This document shows positions 20,387-32,031 of a DNA stretch of 64,000 bases, one piece after another. The DNA comes from Auriscalpium vulgare. Lineage: Eukaryota; Basidiomycota; Agaricomycetes; Russulales; Auriscalpiaceae. Location of the stretch: contig JAHBBC010000021.1 in the NCBI GenBank assembly GCA_019915015.1, forward strand, positions 434,001 through 498,000, in the 5' to 3' direction. The first letter of the stretch is position 1. Every line of letters begins with the position of its first letter. Made by a program: the position numbers and the translations under genes. The notes beneath the pieces are model-generated. The model was not told the DNA's origin. It did not search any database and saw nothing but the letters and a program-made list of their open reading frames with translations.

Positions 20387-21641
20387 TCACGTCCCGCCAC
20401 CACTTCCACGACCTCCACGACTTCCACGACCTCCACGAACTCCACGACCACCATTCCCACCACGACCACCACGACCTCCACGACCTCCACCACGACCTCG
20501 ACCTCGACCCCGACCCCGACTTTGGCCAGCAGGAGGACCGCTCACTGACATGATCTCGCGCCGACTTAGCTTCAAGATTCCACCATCGAACTTCCCAACA
20601 CCCATTCTCAAGCCCTTCTCTCTCCGCCTTGCCGCATGTTGAGTGTTTTCATCCTCAAACAGCTTTTTGATCGCCGGATGATAGTTTCCCATGTCCTTGG
20701 CCTAGAATGCCGACATGGGAGTGAAATCTGCATAACTGGTTGGGAGTCGACCAGGTGACACACCTCGTCCATCTGCTGTTTTCGTCGCTCTGCCTCTTTC
20801 GAGACTAAGCCGTCCCTCACGCGCTTCGCAGCTTTGTCCCTCTCTTTCATGCGGACAGCCTTCTCTCCTTTGCCGAGTCTGGCGCTGCCCGCCAGCTCGA
20901 GGACTCGCCCTGCCACCGCCTTCTTGCGTTGTGCTCCTGTGAGTTTGAGTTCCGGGTTCAGTGAACCTGACAGTAACTGCGTGTGCACTAGTTTATGCAA
21001 CAAAGCATCGTTTTGTACGTTCGTCCTGAGGTCGGCTCAAGTAATTGATCTGCGGGGATGGCAATGAAGCCTACCGCTCATCTCCATTTTCGTATTCGTC
21101 TTGTTCATCGTCTTTTTCTGCGTCGATGTGACTCCTCAGTGTGGAGACCTTGGACGACTTCAGGAGAGTTGAGTATGTGTGTACCAGCAGAGAGCATGCC
21201 AGGAGGCATTCACCATGAACGCCTTCACTTGTGCCTTCGTCGGTCGTGTTTCCGAGGATCTGGAGGCTACTTTGCTTGCGTCGGCAAAGACAACGACGTC
21301 TGGGGCATGTTTTGAACTGCTAGCGGTAAAGCCGTCATCTACGCGCACAAGTTCCAGCGGTTAGCAGAATGATCATGATCTATTGTCGACATACCCTGGA
21401 GAAGGTCTTCACCTCCACTGTCTGAGCCATCTACATTGCCATCGTCTTGTACCACGTCGTCGCCGAACCCCATCCACTCTGAGTCTGAGTCGTCGAGCTT
21501 CGGAACTTTGACCGATTGAGAAGGTTCCGAGGCATCGTGGCTTTTGCGTTTTGTCCCCGATGAGCTCGGTAGGGCGAATGAGTCGAGAAAGGCTTGTCCG
21601 TGTACATTGAGGACGCTCAGCAGATCATGGCCGTCGGCCAT
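20387..21641 (-). CDS. FAF1 / C1orf131-like nucleolar protein with RGG tail
   Basis: DUF4602-type protein related to human C1orf131 and yeast Faf1, factors of 40S subunit assembly. Exons: MADGHDLLSVLNVHGQAFLD with an acidic Ser/Asp stretch; PDVVVFADASKVASRS and TKAQVKAFM; SKVSTLRSHIDAEKDDEQDE; NDALLHKLVHTQLLSGSLNP, ELKLTGAQRKKAVAGRVLEL, ARLGKGEKAVRMKERDKAA; then GNYHPAIKKLFEDEN and MGVGKFDGGILKLSRREI, the conserved C-terminal core. A Gly/Arg-rich tail of about 50 residues follows (20390-20530), which is not usual for the family and looks like a nucleolar GAR domain. The stop lies inside a good donor (GGGAC|GTGAGT), so a further 3' exon cannot be excluded. Confidence 0.8.
20390..20530 (-). repeat. 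RGG-coding tandem repeat
   Basis: Imperfect repeats of GGTCGTGGAGGTCGTGG-type triplets encode the GAR tail of the FAF1-like protein, roughly 14 units of R-G-G or G-R-G. Confidence 0.8.
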
Positions 21642-21773
21642 AGAGTGCGTGTGGCGGCCCGGGGCAGCCTCTTCGGCAGGCCTCGGCAGGCTTTCGTCAT
21701 GGGCGCTTATCTGTCGGGCTGCTCGCTGAGCGCTGCTCGGAGCGCTTGAGTCTTCAAGTTGTCGTCCTACGGC
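21642..21773. promoter_or_regulatory. 132-bp bidirectional promoter
   Basis: Separates the start codons of the FAF1-like gene (minus) and the small membrane protein (plus). Two GCTCGGAGCG/GCGCTGCTCGG-like repeats around 21725-21745 are the only pattern seen. Confidence 0.4.
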
Positions 21774-22585
21774 ATGGTCAAGCCAAGAAAGCCAGCGTCA
21801 GGCCGCAAGAAACAGGCCCAACCCGGCCTACAAATTTCCGAAGAGGAGCAATGGCGTCTCGTCGAGCAGAGTGGCGTTCTGAAGAAGGCCTCTGATGCAC
21901 TTCCCGGAGCACGACCTGGGCGGACTGCTGTCGAGGAGGAGGAGGAAGAGGAGGAGCACCCGTACATGGACGAAGCATTTGCAATCACCACCATCGTCAT
22001 ACCCATGTCCTTCCTCCTCCTGCTCATGCACATGTGCGTGTTTGCGATCCAATCTCAACTGGCGCCCATGCTGACCCGCAAAATCGCAGCCTCATACATT
22101 TCCAATATGGCCAGAAACCAGACTACGGAGTCATCACAGAGAGGATGTTCAGCGGTATTCCAAGTGTGTTTGTCTGCTGTATCTCCAGCACACTTTTGAC
22201 GCGTCCGCGCATCGCAGTCCTGACCATTTTCATCGCTTACAGCAAGTATACAGACTGCTTCCCTCCTCCGTCATAACTGATCAGGTAGCTAGCGAACCAC
22301 TATAAGCGTGAACGGTGGGTCCAAGTGGGCATGTTCCTTTTGTCCGTTGCAGCAGGGACGCGTATGGTATGGCAGGTCAATCGCGCCAATTGGCTGGTGA
22401 ACATGCAGCAGGTGAGTGCAGGTGCATCGTGTGATTGTTTTGCTGACTGATATCCATAGCTGCCGCCTCTGGGCACTCTGTGGGTGTACACAATTGTCCA
22501 GCTCGACCTCGCACCTTCAGTAATAGCCCTTGGCATCGTGGGCTTCTGGACTTGGTGGACGGGATTGAAAATTATCTTCGATTAA
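21774..22585 (+). CDS. small fungal membrane protein (DUF7719-like)
   Basis: Fungal four-helix membrane protein of unknown function, resembling the DUF7719 group. It starts MVKPRKPASGRKKQ, has an acidic run of eight Glu (from GAGGAGGAGG repeats near 21940), then hydrophobic segments AITTIVIPMSFLLLLMHM, VLTIFIAY-type, QVGMFLLSVAAGTRMVWQV and VIALGIVGFWTWWTGLKIIF. Between them are the conserved-looking HFQYGQKPDYGVITERMFSG, TNHYKRERW and LPPLGTLWVYTIVQLDLAP. Five exons. The intron at 22252-22292 has a GC donor and is only 41 nt. Localisation (mitochondrial or ER) is not determinable here. Confidence 0.7.
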
Positions 22586-23210
22586 GACTCTAGGGATGAC
22601 AGTCCTGGTCACTATGAATTTCATTTGTATCCCAAGTCCCCGACCCATCGTGCCATCTAATAGTAGACATCATACGCGTCTGAGATGACGTGAGAGAGGG
22701 GGGAAGATATGGGAAAATATCAATATGTGCTCGAAAATACGCCGAGCGCGGGCTGGAAGCTTGGACCCGGATGGCACCTTTTACGAGCAAGAGGACAGCG
22801 GGAGGTGGATGCGATGAAATGGTACGTGAAGCTGGCAGTAGCCATGCGTGTTGAAGTCCGTGCATAGAGGTACAGATGTGACAAGAGAAAATGCGCACCA
22901 ACGGAATAGCTAACTTACACCAGAGGGTCACTGAACTATGATACACGTGGGTGGTCGAGTCGCTCTTTCAGAACCTTGACTTTACCCTGTGAATGCACAA
23001 CCTCAGCTCTACCAGGTGCTTGGAAAGGGTTTTGCTCACACTCCATGATAGACTACCGCCAGCCAACACTTCATCGAGAGTACGCATTTGATACCTGAGG
23101 CGGGACGTTGATCGACTCTCGATAGCATCTCGGTTTTTGAATAACACTTGAGAGAATTGCTTGTATATGTTATTGTCCCGGGCAAACCCGTTCGCCTGGG
23201 GGATTTCTTA
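22586..23210. other. intergenic between convergent genes
   Basis: About 625 bp between the 3' ends of two genes. A minus-strand frame at 22590-22946 has no recognisable features or splice partners. I see no RNA gene or repeat. Confidence 0.4.
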
Positions 23211-24331
23211 TCAAAAGTGCACAAATGGAAGAGAAGAGCGACGCACAGGAGGGATGGGATATCCTTGAATTGTCTCGCGGACAATTGAAGCCGCCGCCAT
23301 CATCAAGAGATCCACTGCTGCGTTCGCGATACTAATGACAGTGTCGCGTTATCAGCTTTTATCTGCCGGAGACGGGGGATGGACTCTTACAAGTCTTCTA
23401 GGGCCGCCAAAAACAGGCTCTTGCCAAATTGGTAGTCAGCAAAGCTTCTGACCGCACTTTCTGCGCGAGCAACAGGGTGCCTCTCGTGTCCGTAACGCAA
23501 AGCCTCTGCTACGTGCGCGACGGTTTGCTTGATCCACCTGTTACCTTCAATCATGACGAGGACCTGTACGTACGACGGGATGAGGTCCGTGATAGAGAGG
23601 TCGTTGCCCCGGCTGATTGCCGAGTAAAGATTGCCCTCTGTGGTTCAGTGAGTGCCCACGCGCAACCAAGGTGAAGAGAGGCCGAGCGTACTGAGCAATC
23701 GCAAGTTGGTCATGATCTCGGGGTTTAGGTAGTCATCTTCCTCGAGATTGTTTACGTAGCGCGAAAAACAGCCCAACAAGAAGATTTCCACCTGAGGTTT
23801 CCGCACGACCATAGCATGTATTAGAGGTGAGGTTCTTCCTATGTTGTGGAGGAGCATCTGCCATTTCATTCAGTAAAACAAGGCGGCTAGTGGCGATGAT
23901 ATGGCGAGACTCACGGGAAAAGCGCGGTCGCGTATCTGAGCCAGATACTCTAGGTTCTCGTTCTCAACAGCGTTCAATATCCTCCACGGTTCAGGATCTG
24001 CCCATCCCGTTGCGCTGGAACGCTTTTCGGACTTCAGCTTCTGCGACCAGCGCGCCAGGAAGCTAGATGGCGAGTTTGGGTGGCCAAGCGGTGTGGCGTC
24101 TGATGCAGGAGGGTATGAATCCGTGAGTGGACTTGTCATGGCATCTTCAAGTGCACTAGGACTGGGAGCGGGTGGTGTCTGAGGTTGCTTTCGCAGAGCC
24201 TCCGGTGCGAGGGCGTCAGCTTCCCGCTGAATGAAGCCTGGAAGGCCATGGTGAGTTCCTATCCGTCCGTGGAGGTGCTAGTGCCTACTTGTGAAGGGCA
24301 AGTTGGCAGGGAGACATGGTTGGGAGGGCAT
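23211..24331 (-). CDS. conserved fungal protein of unknown function
   Basis: Unnamed protein typical of Agaricomycetes. It starts MPSQPCLPANLPFTSF, whose last codon is split by an intron that restores FIQREADALAPEALRKQPQT. A Pro/Ser-rich linker and SSFLARWSQKLKSEKRSS follow, then the core: WRILNAVENENLEYLAQIRD, MLLHNIGRTSPLIHAMVV, EIFLLGCFSRYVNNLEEDD, GNDLSITDLIPSYVQVLVMI, GNRWIKQTVAHVAEALRYGH, AESAVRSFADYQFGKSLFL and AAVDLLMMAAASIVRETIQ. The core looks all-helical. The stop at 23211 is the first in frame, but a donor (CCT|GTGCGT) just before it allows another 3' exon. No function assigned. Confidence 0.72.
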
Positions 24332-24790
24332 GCGAGGTCTGCCTGGACATTGGGCTGTCGATGAAGTGGAGACGAGGCGCTCGAGACTTGCGGCGTGGAC
24401 GACGAACATGCCAGTGAGCGTGTTGGGGGGATGCTATTCCAGACCTGCACAAGACATGGGAGCTTAAGTAGTCAAGATGCAGTGCTAGCGGAGGGCTGAG
24501 CGCAACAAGAGTGTCAGGAGGCAGCACTACCGCGGCAACTGATCATGAGCGCCGGCGCCAAATATACAACGCGGTTACTGGGGCCGTAATCACAATGTTG
24601 GCAGGCGCGACGCCCATGGCCCATCCGCATCATAACATACGCCCGCAAAACATAATACATAATGTTAGACTAGGTCTGTCTTGACGACCAGTACAGTACT
24701 TGTCTGAGGGCCGAAGCTCGGCGACTTATTACTCACTTCAATGTGCACGCGTTTGAGGGTCATCTCAATCTCTTAGTGGGCCTCGATCCT
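24332..24790. other. intergenic, promoter of the 23.2-24.3 kb gene
   Basis: 459 bp between two minus-strand genes. It contains an AT-rich segment near 24640-24665 (ACATAATACATAATGTTAG). No gene is supported. Confidence 0.4.
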
Positions 24791-26609
24791 CTACAATTTT
24801 TTCGTCGCTGTCCAGAACGCAGCATGGTATACGTATCCGAGCATCCCATTGGGGTTGTTCACATAAGTCGTGTCCACATTTCTCTCGCGCTGCCACAATC
24901 AGCTAATCTCGATGATGCTCACAGCGTGTATGGTACACACCGTGATCTCAAAGCCTATTTGACGTGCGAGCTCCTTGATTTCTTCAAGGTCGAGTTCTAT
25001 GGAAGGATCGTTCGACGTGTTGTTTTCAAAGTGCCACAGCAGAGGTCCTGCAGTAGGGTAAACGCGCGTCGTTGGAAGCGAGCTATGGACGCGTACCTAA
25101 ATTGATCCATATCCCTCCCGGCGTCAGAATTTTGTGTATTATCCGCAGATAGTTCACGATGTTCTTCGCCTGAGCCATGTTCAGTGGATTAATTGTTTGG
25201 TAGGTGGAAACGAAGAAGGCATACCGTGTCGATAAAGAAACAGGTGAGAATCGCGTCCCATTGGCCCGCTGATGGCTCTTTGGGATCGGGTTCGTCTTCA
25301 GCACCATAAATCTCCTCGAAGTCTCCTGCTGCACGCGTCCCGACATCAGCATTTCAGCTTGATGACAACCTCACGTACCTGCTACGAGCGAGAAATTCGA
25401 TCCTGTCGGCAGATCACTGGGAAGTACATCGGGGATAGTGACAGCCTGGAGCATGGCCGACCGGTTTGGCAGATTCGAGAATGAATGGACGTATGGGTAG
25501 ATCGTGTGCTGGTCTATGTCGTTGGTCCTGCGATAGCGAATCGGACACGTGCGACTGGGTTTCACATGAATCGATCTCACCTGTTCAAGATGAAGAACGA
25601 GGCCAGGAGCATGTAGTGGGAGAATTCGTTGCCTTGACAGGAGAAGCCTGAAAAATGGGGGGCTCAGATGAACGACCAATGCCGGTGTCTGGTGTGGTCA
25701 GCGCACCCAGTTTTGCAACGTCGTATGCCAAGCGGCCCAAGCCAGCACCGGGGACAAGCACTCGGAAATTATGTCTTAAGTTTCAGTGAAGCATCAGTGA
25801 GATTTCCCCGGCAGCAATCTTTACCGTGTCATACTTGCCTCTCTTCAAATGGTATGTCAGAAAAGTGTCCAAGCAACGCTTCTTTCATTGGTTTATAGCT
25901 AGCTTCGCGCTCGTCGCGTCCCTTGTACCCACATACAGATTACCACATAGCAACAATTAGGGAAATGATACACACCTTGACGCTCCAATCACGAACGAAC
26001 TGCTTTAGCGTGCTTCTCACCTTGTCCATGTCAAAGTCGGACGGTTTGTATTGATTGCGTTTTTCTTGTTGGATGATGGGATTGAGCGCATGCCTGCGTA
26101 GAGGAGCATGCGAATGCGAGTGAGAATGCCGGTGACTTGCTTCTCCGTGGCTATGATCATGAGCATGCGACTCAGACAGCGGCAGCCCTGAATGGGGATC
26201 TGCTCGTCGCGCAAATTACGTCCCCCCGCACATCCTTCGCAATGACGAGAGCATACCTTCATGGCCCTTCTGATCGTCGACTAGGTCGGCATCCTTCTCA
26301 AAGATGTCCTGATTCGCGACGATTTGGTTGAGGAAGTCTGCGTTGGCAAGAATGGCTTGGTCAGCATCAAACAGTTTCTGCTTGTATCCGAGCTGGTCCA
26401 GAAGGGCCCGGTCTTCCAGGGGCAGCGTGAAGAGGTCCTGTCGGCGGCGATGGTTACCTGCCAGCTGCACGATATCCCGCTGTCAATGAGTAAGCTGCGA
26501 GTAAAGCCTGGATATTTACCGTATATGCTGCGTAATGCTTGAACGCGGTAATCACATCTTGGAAGTGTCGTCGTTCTTCCTCAACATCGTCAGGTTCAAC
26601 GGGTGCCAT
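24791..26609 (-). CDS. carnosine N-methyltransferase-like (N2227 family)
   Basis: SAM-dependent methyltransferase of the N2227/UPF0586 family (human CARNMT1, yeast YNL092W). It starts MAPVEPDDVEEERRHFQDVI, FKHYAAY, then RQDLFTLPLEDRALLDQLGY and LNQIVANQDIF. A His-rich insert of about 20 residues (HDHSHG...HRHSHSHSHA) follows, then PSDFDMDKVRSTLKQFVRDW. The SAM site is PGAGLGRLAYDVAKLGY, then QGNEFSHYMLLASSFILN, HTIYPYVHSFSNLPNRSAML, DFEEIYG, GQWDAILTCFFIDTAKNI, VNYLRIIHKILTPGGIWINL and a C-terminal GYVYHAAFWTATKKL. The GAGLGRL glycine loop and the D-T-A-x-N-I block are diagnostic. About eight short introns, and divergent from Dicer. The His-rich run is unusual for the family and might bind metal. 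Confidence 0.88.
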
Positions 26610-26921
26610 CTGCAGGAAGATGTTGGATTGCGGCCGTCGCCCGCGCGCCGGGATACTAAATAGTTGAGTCAGTGGCCGAGGAGCGGCCCGGCCCGGCCAG
26701 GCCCCGGCGCGCCGCATCCGAGCCGTCGTTCCCTTTTGTTTCTTGCCCTGCGAGTTCTCGACCGCTGCACCAGCCTGTGGCACGCGTCACCGACATCTCC
26801 CCTTCACTGTGTACTCGACCTCCCGGACGACATATTTTCGCTTGCGCAGTCTTCGCCGCTTCTGTCTCGGTGCAATTGTTTGTCCTGACGTCCTTCTGAA
26901 CCCGCAGTGCCTGCGACTCTC
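26610..26921. promoter_or_regulatory. bidirectional promoter, methyltransferase / Dicer
   Basis: 312 bp, GC-rich in the half near 26680-26720 and pyrimidine-rich next to Dicer (26810-26900). There is no space here for a helicase ATP-binding domain, and no Walker A or DExH-like frame is present. Confidence 0.55.
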
Positions 26922-29900
26922 ATGTTGGAGATATGGAAACAGACATGGAAGGAGGACAATGAGCCTTCATCAGAGTCCGCGTTTGACGGTAACCAGGGGA
27001 CTAGTTTGCGTAGGACGAGCGGCGACGAGCCTTCTTCAGGCTCTGCTGTCCCCGTCCCACCAATTGCTGGCGCTCCCGTCTCCGCTTCTGCCCTGGCTTC
27101 CTCTGCTTCGAGAGGGTCCAAACGAGATTGGCTAGTACAGCAAGACCCCACGGAGACTGGTCGCCATCACAAGAGGGCCAGAATGTCTCCTCCAGCCAAC
27201 CACATAGGCCAAACTACATTCTCCTTTCATTCCTCTCCCGACCATCCGAAGGAGTTAGTGGTTCTCTACCAGCGGCCATCGAAACTTCAGTTTACATCCT
27301 TATACCGGCGGCTGAGAGAGATCGACAAGGATGAGGTCCACTTGCGGCGTCATTTCTCAGCGGCGAGGCACGCGTTGATTGAACTTGGCTCCTGCGCTTC
27401 GGACCTGCTCTGGCGACGGGCCCTTGCTGATGTCGAGGCGGCTGTGTCAGAAATGGACGAAGACAGAGACGAGACGGAGGAAAGTGTTGCACTGCTGGCC
27501 GCTCGAGATCTTATCAAGAACTGGGACTTCACCATGCCCAACCTCGATCCTTCGTCTCGAGGCTTTAATGTCACTCCCAAGTTCCTCAAGTTGGTGCAAA
27601 TTATCAGATCGTGTCAGCCAGTAACAGAGGCCTTCCGCGGTATCGTATTCGGTATGCACTGTGCTTTGACTCGCAATTTGTCCTCAATTCTCACTGCTTT
27701 CATCATTAGTCCGTCGGCGCACAATTGCTCTTACCACGGTTGAACTGCTTCGTACTCTGGACGTCGGCGATATTCGTCCACAATCACTTGTGGGCCATGG
27801 CTCAAATTCGGACCCTGCATCTCAGGTACGCCGGTAGCCCGTTTTGTCTCGCCGCCGGTGTTGACAGCCATGATCCCACCAAAGCGAGAGCTATTTCATG
27901 CCTTTGAGATAGGAACTTACAACATCATCATTGCGACGAAAGGCGCTGAAGACCTTGACATCCCCCCAGCTACTGCTGTGATACGGTGAGCTGAGCACGC
28001 TAAGACGCTCCTCAGGCGCTGACAAGGCTTGCTAGGTATGACCTGTTCGACTCCCAGGTTTCGTATGCCAATGCCCGTGGCAGGACACGGGGCCGGGAAA
28101 GTCATCTCATCCACATGCTTCAAAGGGGCGACGACGTGCATCGTAGGCGGTTAACCCAGCTTACCCAGCTGGACGCGGCCATGCAACTTTGGATGGATAA
28201 AGTTGTCACAACCTATCACGGCGCGGCACCACCATCCACGATCCTTGAAACCAACGACCCATACTTCTCTGATAGTGACAATGAAGCCGAAGAAGAGGTG
28301 CACATCAAGGATCCTACCACAAGCGGCCGCATTCGACCCCAAGATGCAACGGGCATCATATATAGATTTGTGGCGAGTCTTCCATCCACCGACAGCAGAT
28401 CCAGTAACGAAGACCTGTTCCGTTATGAAGAAGTTCATGACGAAGAGTACTTGGAGCCCAGATATATCTGCACTGTGACGCTACCTCCGGGCCCCCCATG
28501 CAGAATGGCGAGCGGAAGCGTGTCTCCGACCAAGGCGCATGCTCGCCGGAGTGCGAGCTTCCAGATGTGCGTTGCTTTGTTCGAACTAGGAGTCCTCGAC
28601 TATCACTTCTTCCCTCGACCACCTTACGCAACCAAGGACCAACGTCGAATACCGGATCCTGCAGGTTTCTTGGATGCGGATTATGCAGACGGCTTCTTGA
28701 ATCTGCCACCTAAGGGTGGTGGGCAGAGCAAGACCAATGGAACGCGCTGTTATCCTCGGAAGCAGCCAGACTTCTGGACGAACGCCCTGACACCCACCAC
28801 GCATTTGCTTTATCCCACCATCGTTTCGGTCGATGCCACAGAGCCTCACCACCCCATGCTGATCCTCACCCGCCTGCCCCTCCCAAGCTTTCCAAGCTTC
28901 AAACTTTTCCGGACCGGAGTTTCTGACCTTGTTCAGCTTTGGCGTGGGGCCCCGTTCGAGGTCGACGACGACCGCCGTTATCAACTGTATCGGTACACCA
29001 CCCGTGTCTGCCGCTCCATCATGAACAAGCCATATGTGTGCCGAATGGACTCGATGCCATATTTTTTCGCGCCTCTTGATGCGTCTTGGAACCTCTTTGA
29101 TGTGCCTCAAGATGATCGATGGCGCTCAACAGAAGTGGCTAGCCATATTCCTTGGGACCTAGTGAAACTCGCGGCCGAAAAATACGTCACCGAGCTTCAA
29201 TTCGACGATCTCGAGGCATCTACAGACGATGTCATTATTCAAGATCGATGGATCGAATTCACTCGAAGATACTATGTCGTCAAAGTACGTCGTGACTTGA
29301 CACCGTTGAGTAAGCCAGACGACAGTCCTGTACGTTTCCGAATATCAGCAGGCCGCGTCGAGCTCACGATTCTTGCAGCGTGAGGCCGGGTTTGAGAACT
29401 TTTTCGAGTACTGCAAAGCGAATCGGAAAGACTTCGACAGCCTAAAGGACTATGACCAACCTCTTATCGAAGTGGAAAGGGTGCCACCAGTCTTGAACCG
29501 GCTGCACCCTAGCTCTAAGTCTACGGCGGAGTCGCCAAAAGCATCCGCCAGATGTGAGTTAGCCTTCGATCAATTACAGTGTGTCATCTTCAATTGGCCA
29601 CGCAGACCTAATTCCCGAGCTTTGCGCGCAATTGACTATTTCTGCAAGGTTGATCTCTTCCGATCCGATTCGCGGCTGATTGTTGAATATAATGACATGC
29701 ACAGCACATTTCGGACGGCCCTCATGCTCCCATCTATCACTCGCCGAATTGATGACTTCCTTCTAGTCAAAGAACTCAATGCGACCCTCTTCGACAACGC
29801 CATCAAGGAGGACTTTTTGTTGGCTGCTATATCCGCGCCTTCTGTCGGCGCCGAGTTCGACTACGAGCGTCTGGAGCTTCTGGGTACGTGTCTGCCCGCT

Positions 29901-31944
29901 TACAAGCATAGCTCATGACTGACCAGAAACCCACAGGCGATGCTTATCTCAAATATCTGACCTCGATCTACCTGTTCGTGACTAATCCCTCCCAGAACGA
30001 GGGCGCCCTTCATTCTGCCAGGCTCCGCATCATCAGTAACAAGGCTCTCCTTCTTAACGCTGACTCGGCCGGTCTGCCGCCTTTCATACAGTCCAAGCCG
30101 TTTGTATCCAAGGTCTGGCAGCCTCCAAACTTCCAAGTGACACCTCCACCAGGCCCCAAGAAAGTCGAGGAAGGCGACGAGCACAGCCAAGAAAATACGC
30201 CGGCCCCTTTAGAATCTGGTGTGGAGCCCGGGGAAATTCTCGATACCGTGACGATAGAGGAGTTGGAAAGATCTTCGCTACCACCGACGTCAGACACCTT
30301 CCTTGAACCGACAGACCTTCAGGGACAACCCCACGATGGCAGCAACTCGCCGGATCCCGAGGAGGCTACGGCACCGGAGCAAGAAGGGGTAGCAGAAGAG
30401 CCTGACCTCAAACTTCACAAGCGTTCCAAGCGCAAACGCCAATTAGAAGAGCAAAACATACAATGGCTCGGTGACAAGGTTAGCAGCCCCATATCCTCCC
30501 AAATATGATGCTTGGTGACCATGTTCTACAATTTCCAGGCAGTTGCTGACGTAGCGGAAGCCATCATCGGAGCGGCGTATCAGAGCGGAGGACGCGAAAT
30601 CGCTTTGAAAGCTTCGAAAGCACTATGCATCGCTGTTCCTCGCGTCGACCGTTGGTCCGACTTTGCAAGAAAGGCCCTTGCCCCTCCTCCTGATGTAACT
30701 GCCCAACTCAAGCCAGGGTCAGTCGAAGCAGTGGAGTCGATACTCGGGCATAGGTTCCATCGGCCTCATCTACTAGCTCAGGCTCTCGTAAGATGATCTT
30801 GACCGTGTTCGTGCAGATGTTTGATTCTACCTCTCCAGACCCATGCATCTATTCAAGGTTATGAAATGACATGCTATGAGCGTCTTGAGTTCATTGGGGA
30901 TGCAATACTTGACTTTCGTAAGTAAGTGTTCGTCGTCATGCCGGCGTTAGTTTTGACAGTCAATCTAGTGGTGATTCGCCACATCTACGAGCGAGATACT
31001 CATTTGTCTCCAGGGGCATTGACTCTTTTGAAGGTAACCTAATCGTATACTCTCTGCTACGACTGCAACAGCTCATACTTTTCGTTCGAGGGCGCTATGG
31101 TCAACAACCAGGCACTTGCCGCGGTCTGCGTCAATGCCGGTCTACATGAGTACTTGATGTTTGAGTCGTTCAACCTCGGCAACAACATCCAGACCTTCGC
31201 TGAATCTCTAAGGGCCAAGCAAGTCGAGGAATATAATCTAGCCGCCAACGAAGGACGGTCTCCTCGACAATATTGGTTGGAAATCGAGCCTCCTAAGGTA
31301 CATTTCCGTGATTGCATATCCCTGCGATCATTGACCCGGATTACAGGCACTCTCAGACGTGGTTGAGTCCGTCATTGGAGCCATTTACATCTCGGACGAC
31401 TTCTCGCCCGACGGCATACAGGTGTTCTACGAAAAGGTTTTGAAGCCATTCTACGATAGGCATATCACTCTCCGAACACTGTCTCACCACCCTACCAAAG
31501 TCCTCTTCGAGCTCTTTCAAGCTGAAGGATGTCAGTCATTCGCGATGGTCAAAAAGCCAGGGATAGAAGACGGCCAGCATTACACGCGCTGTGATGGCGA
31601 GTACCCCAGCTTCCACTTCCTTGGTGTGGACTAACAGTTTCTCCGCAGTCGTGGTCCATGATGTCGTCCTCGCACAAGCGAAGGACATTACATCAAGTCT
31701 GGCAGCGAAACGAGCCGCCAATCTAGCTTTCGATGCGCTGGAGGGAGATCCAGGCTTCATGGCACGCACTTGTGATTGCAGAGCGCAATTACAGGCTAAG
31801 AGATCTCAGAAGAAGGGTGTACAGCCGATGTTGTCCGACTTCGTGCTGGAAGATGAGGATGCGCCCGCGCGCTCCCTGCCGCGGACGGACAGTCCGACTC
31901 AGAAGGCCGAGGTACTCATAGAAACTGCTGGACTCTTTTACTAG
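26922..31944 (+). CDS. Dicer-like ribonuclease III lacking the DExD/H domain
   Basis: Dicer, which cuts double-stranded RNA into small RNAs. Fourteen exons sum to 4,326 nt, giving 1,441 residues. In order: a Ser/Pro-rich leader; LYRRLREIDKDEVHLRRHF (helicase insertion region); MPNLDPSSRGFNVTPKFLKL, FRGIVFVRRRTIALTTVELL, EIGTYNIIIATKGAEDLDIP and YDLFDSQVSYANARGRTRGR (helicase C); PRYICTVTLPPGPPC and CVALFELGVLDYHFFPRPPY (dimerisation/DUF283); a PAZ-like stretch; RNase IIIa with YERLELLGDAYLKYL and DVAEAIIGAAY; RNase IIIb with YERLEFIGDAILDF and DVVESVIGAIY; and a short dsRBD-like end. Both RNase III sites keep their acidic residues. The N-terminal ATP-binding domain is absent. A GC-donor intron lies at 31597-31648. 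The start is the first ATG after a possible acceptor at 26906. Confidence 0.93.
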
Positions 31945-32031
31945 AGCGGGGAGAGGGTTTGTCCACAGTCCATATATGCCACCCCACGTCACGATACATT
32001 GTACAATGCTATGAAATGGCTGACTGGCCGA

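Noticed and set aside
22590..22946. 118-codon minus-strand frame in the convergent intergenic stretch
   Set aside because: No family resemblance, no splice partners and unusual composition.
26672..26899. GC-rich plus-strand frames upstream of Dicer as an extra N-terminal exon
   Set aside because: They are Arg/Pro/Ser-rich with no helicase motif, and the region is only about 300 bp.
29285..29329. intron with donor GTACGT in Dicer at 29285
   Set aside because: Reading through gives VVKVRRDLTPLSKPDDSPREAG, the conserved family segment, so the real donor is at 29330.
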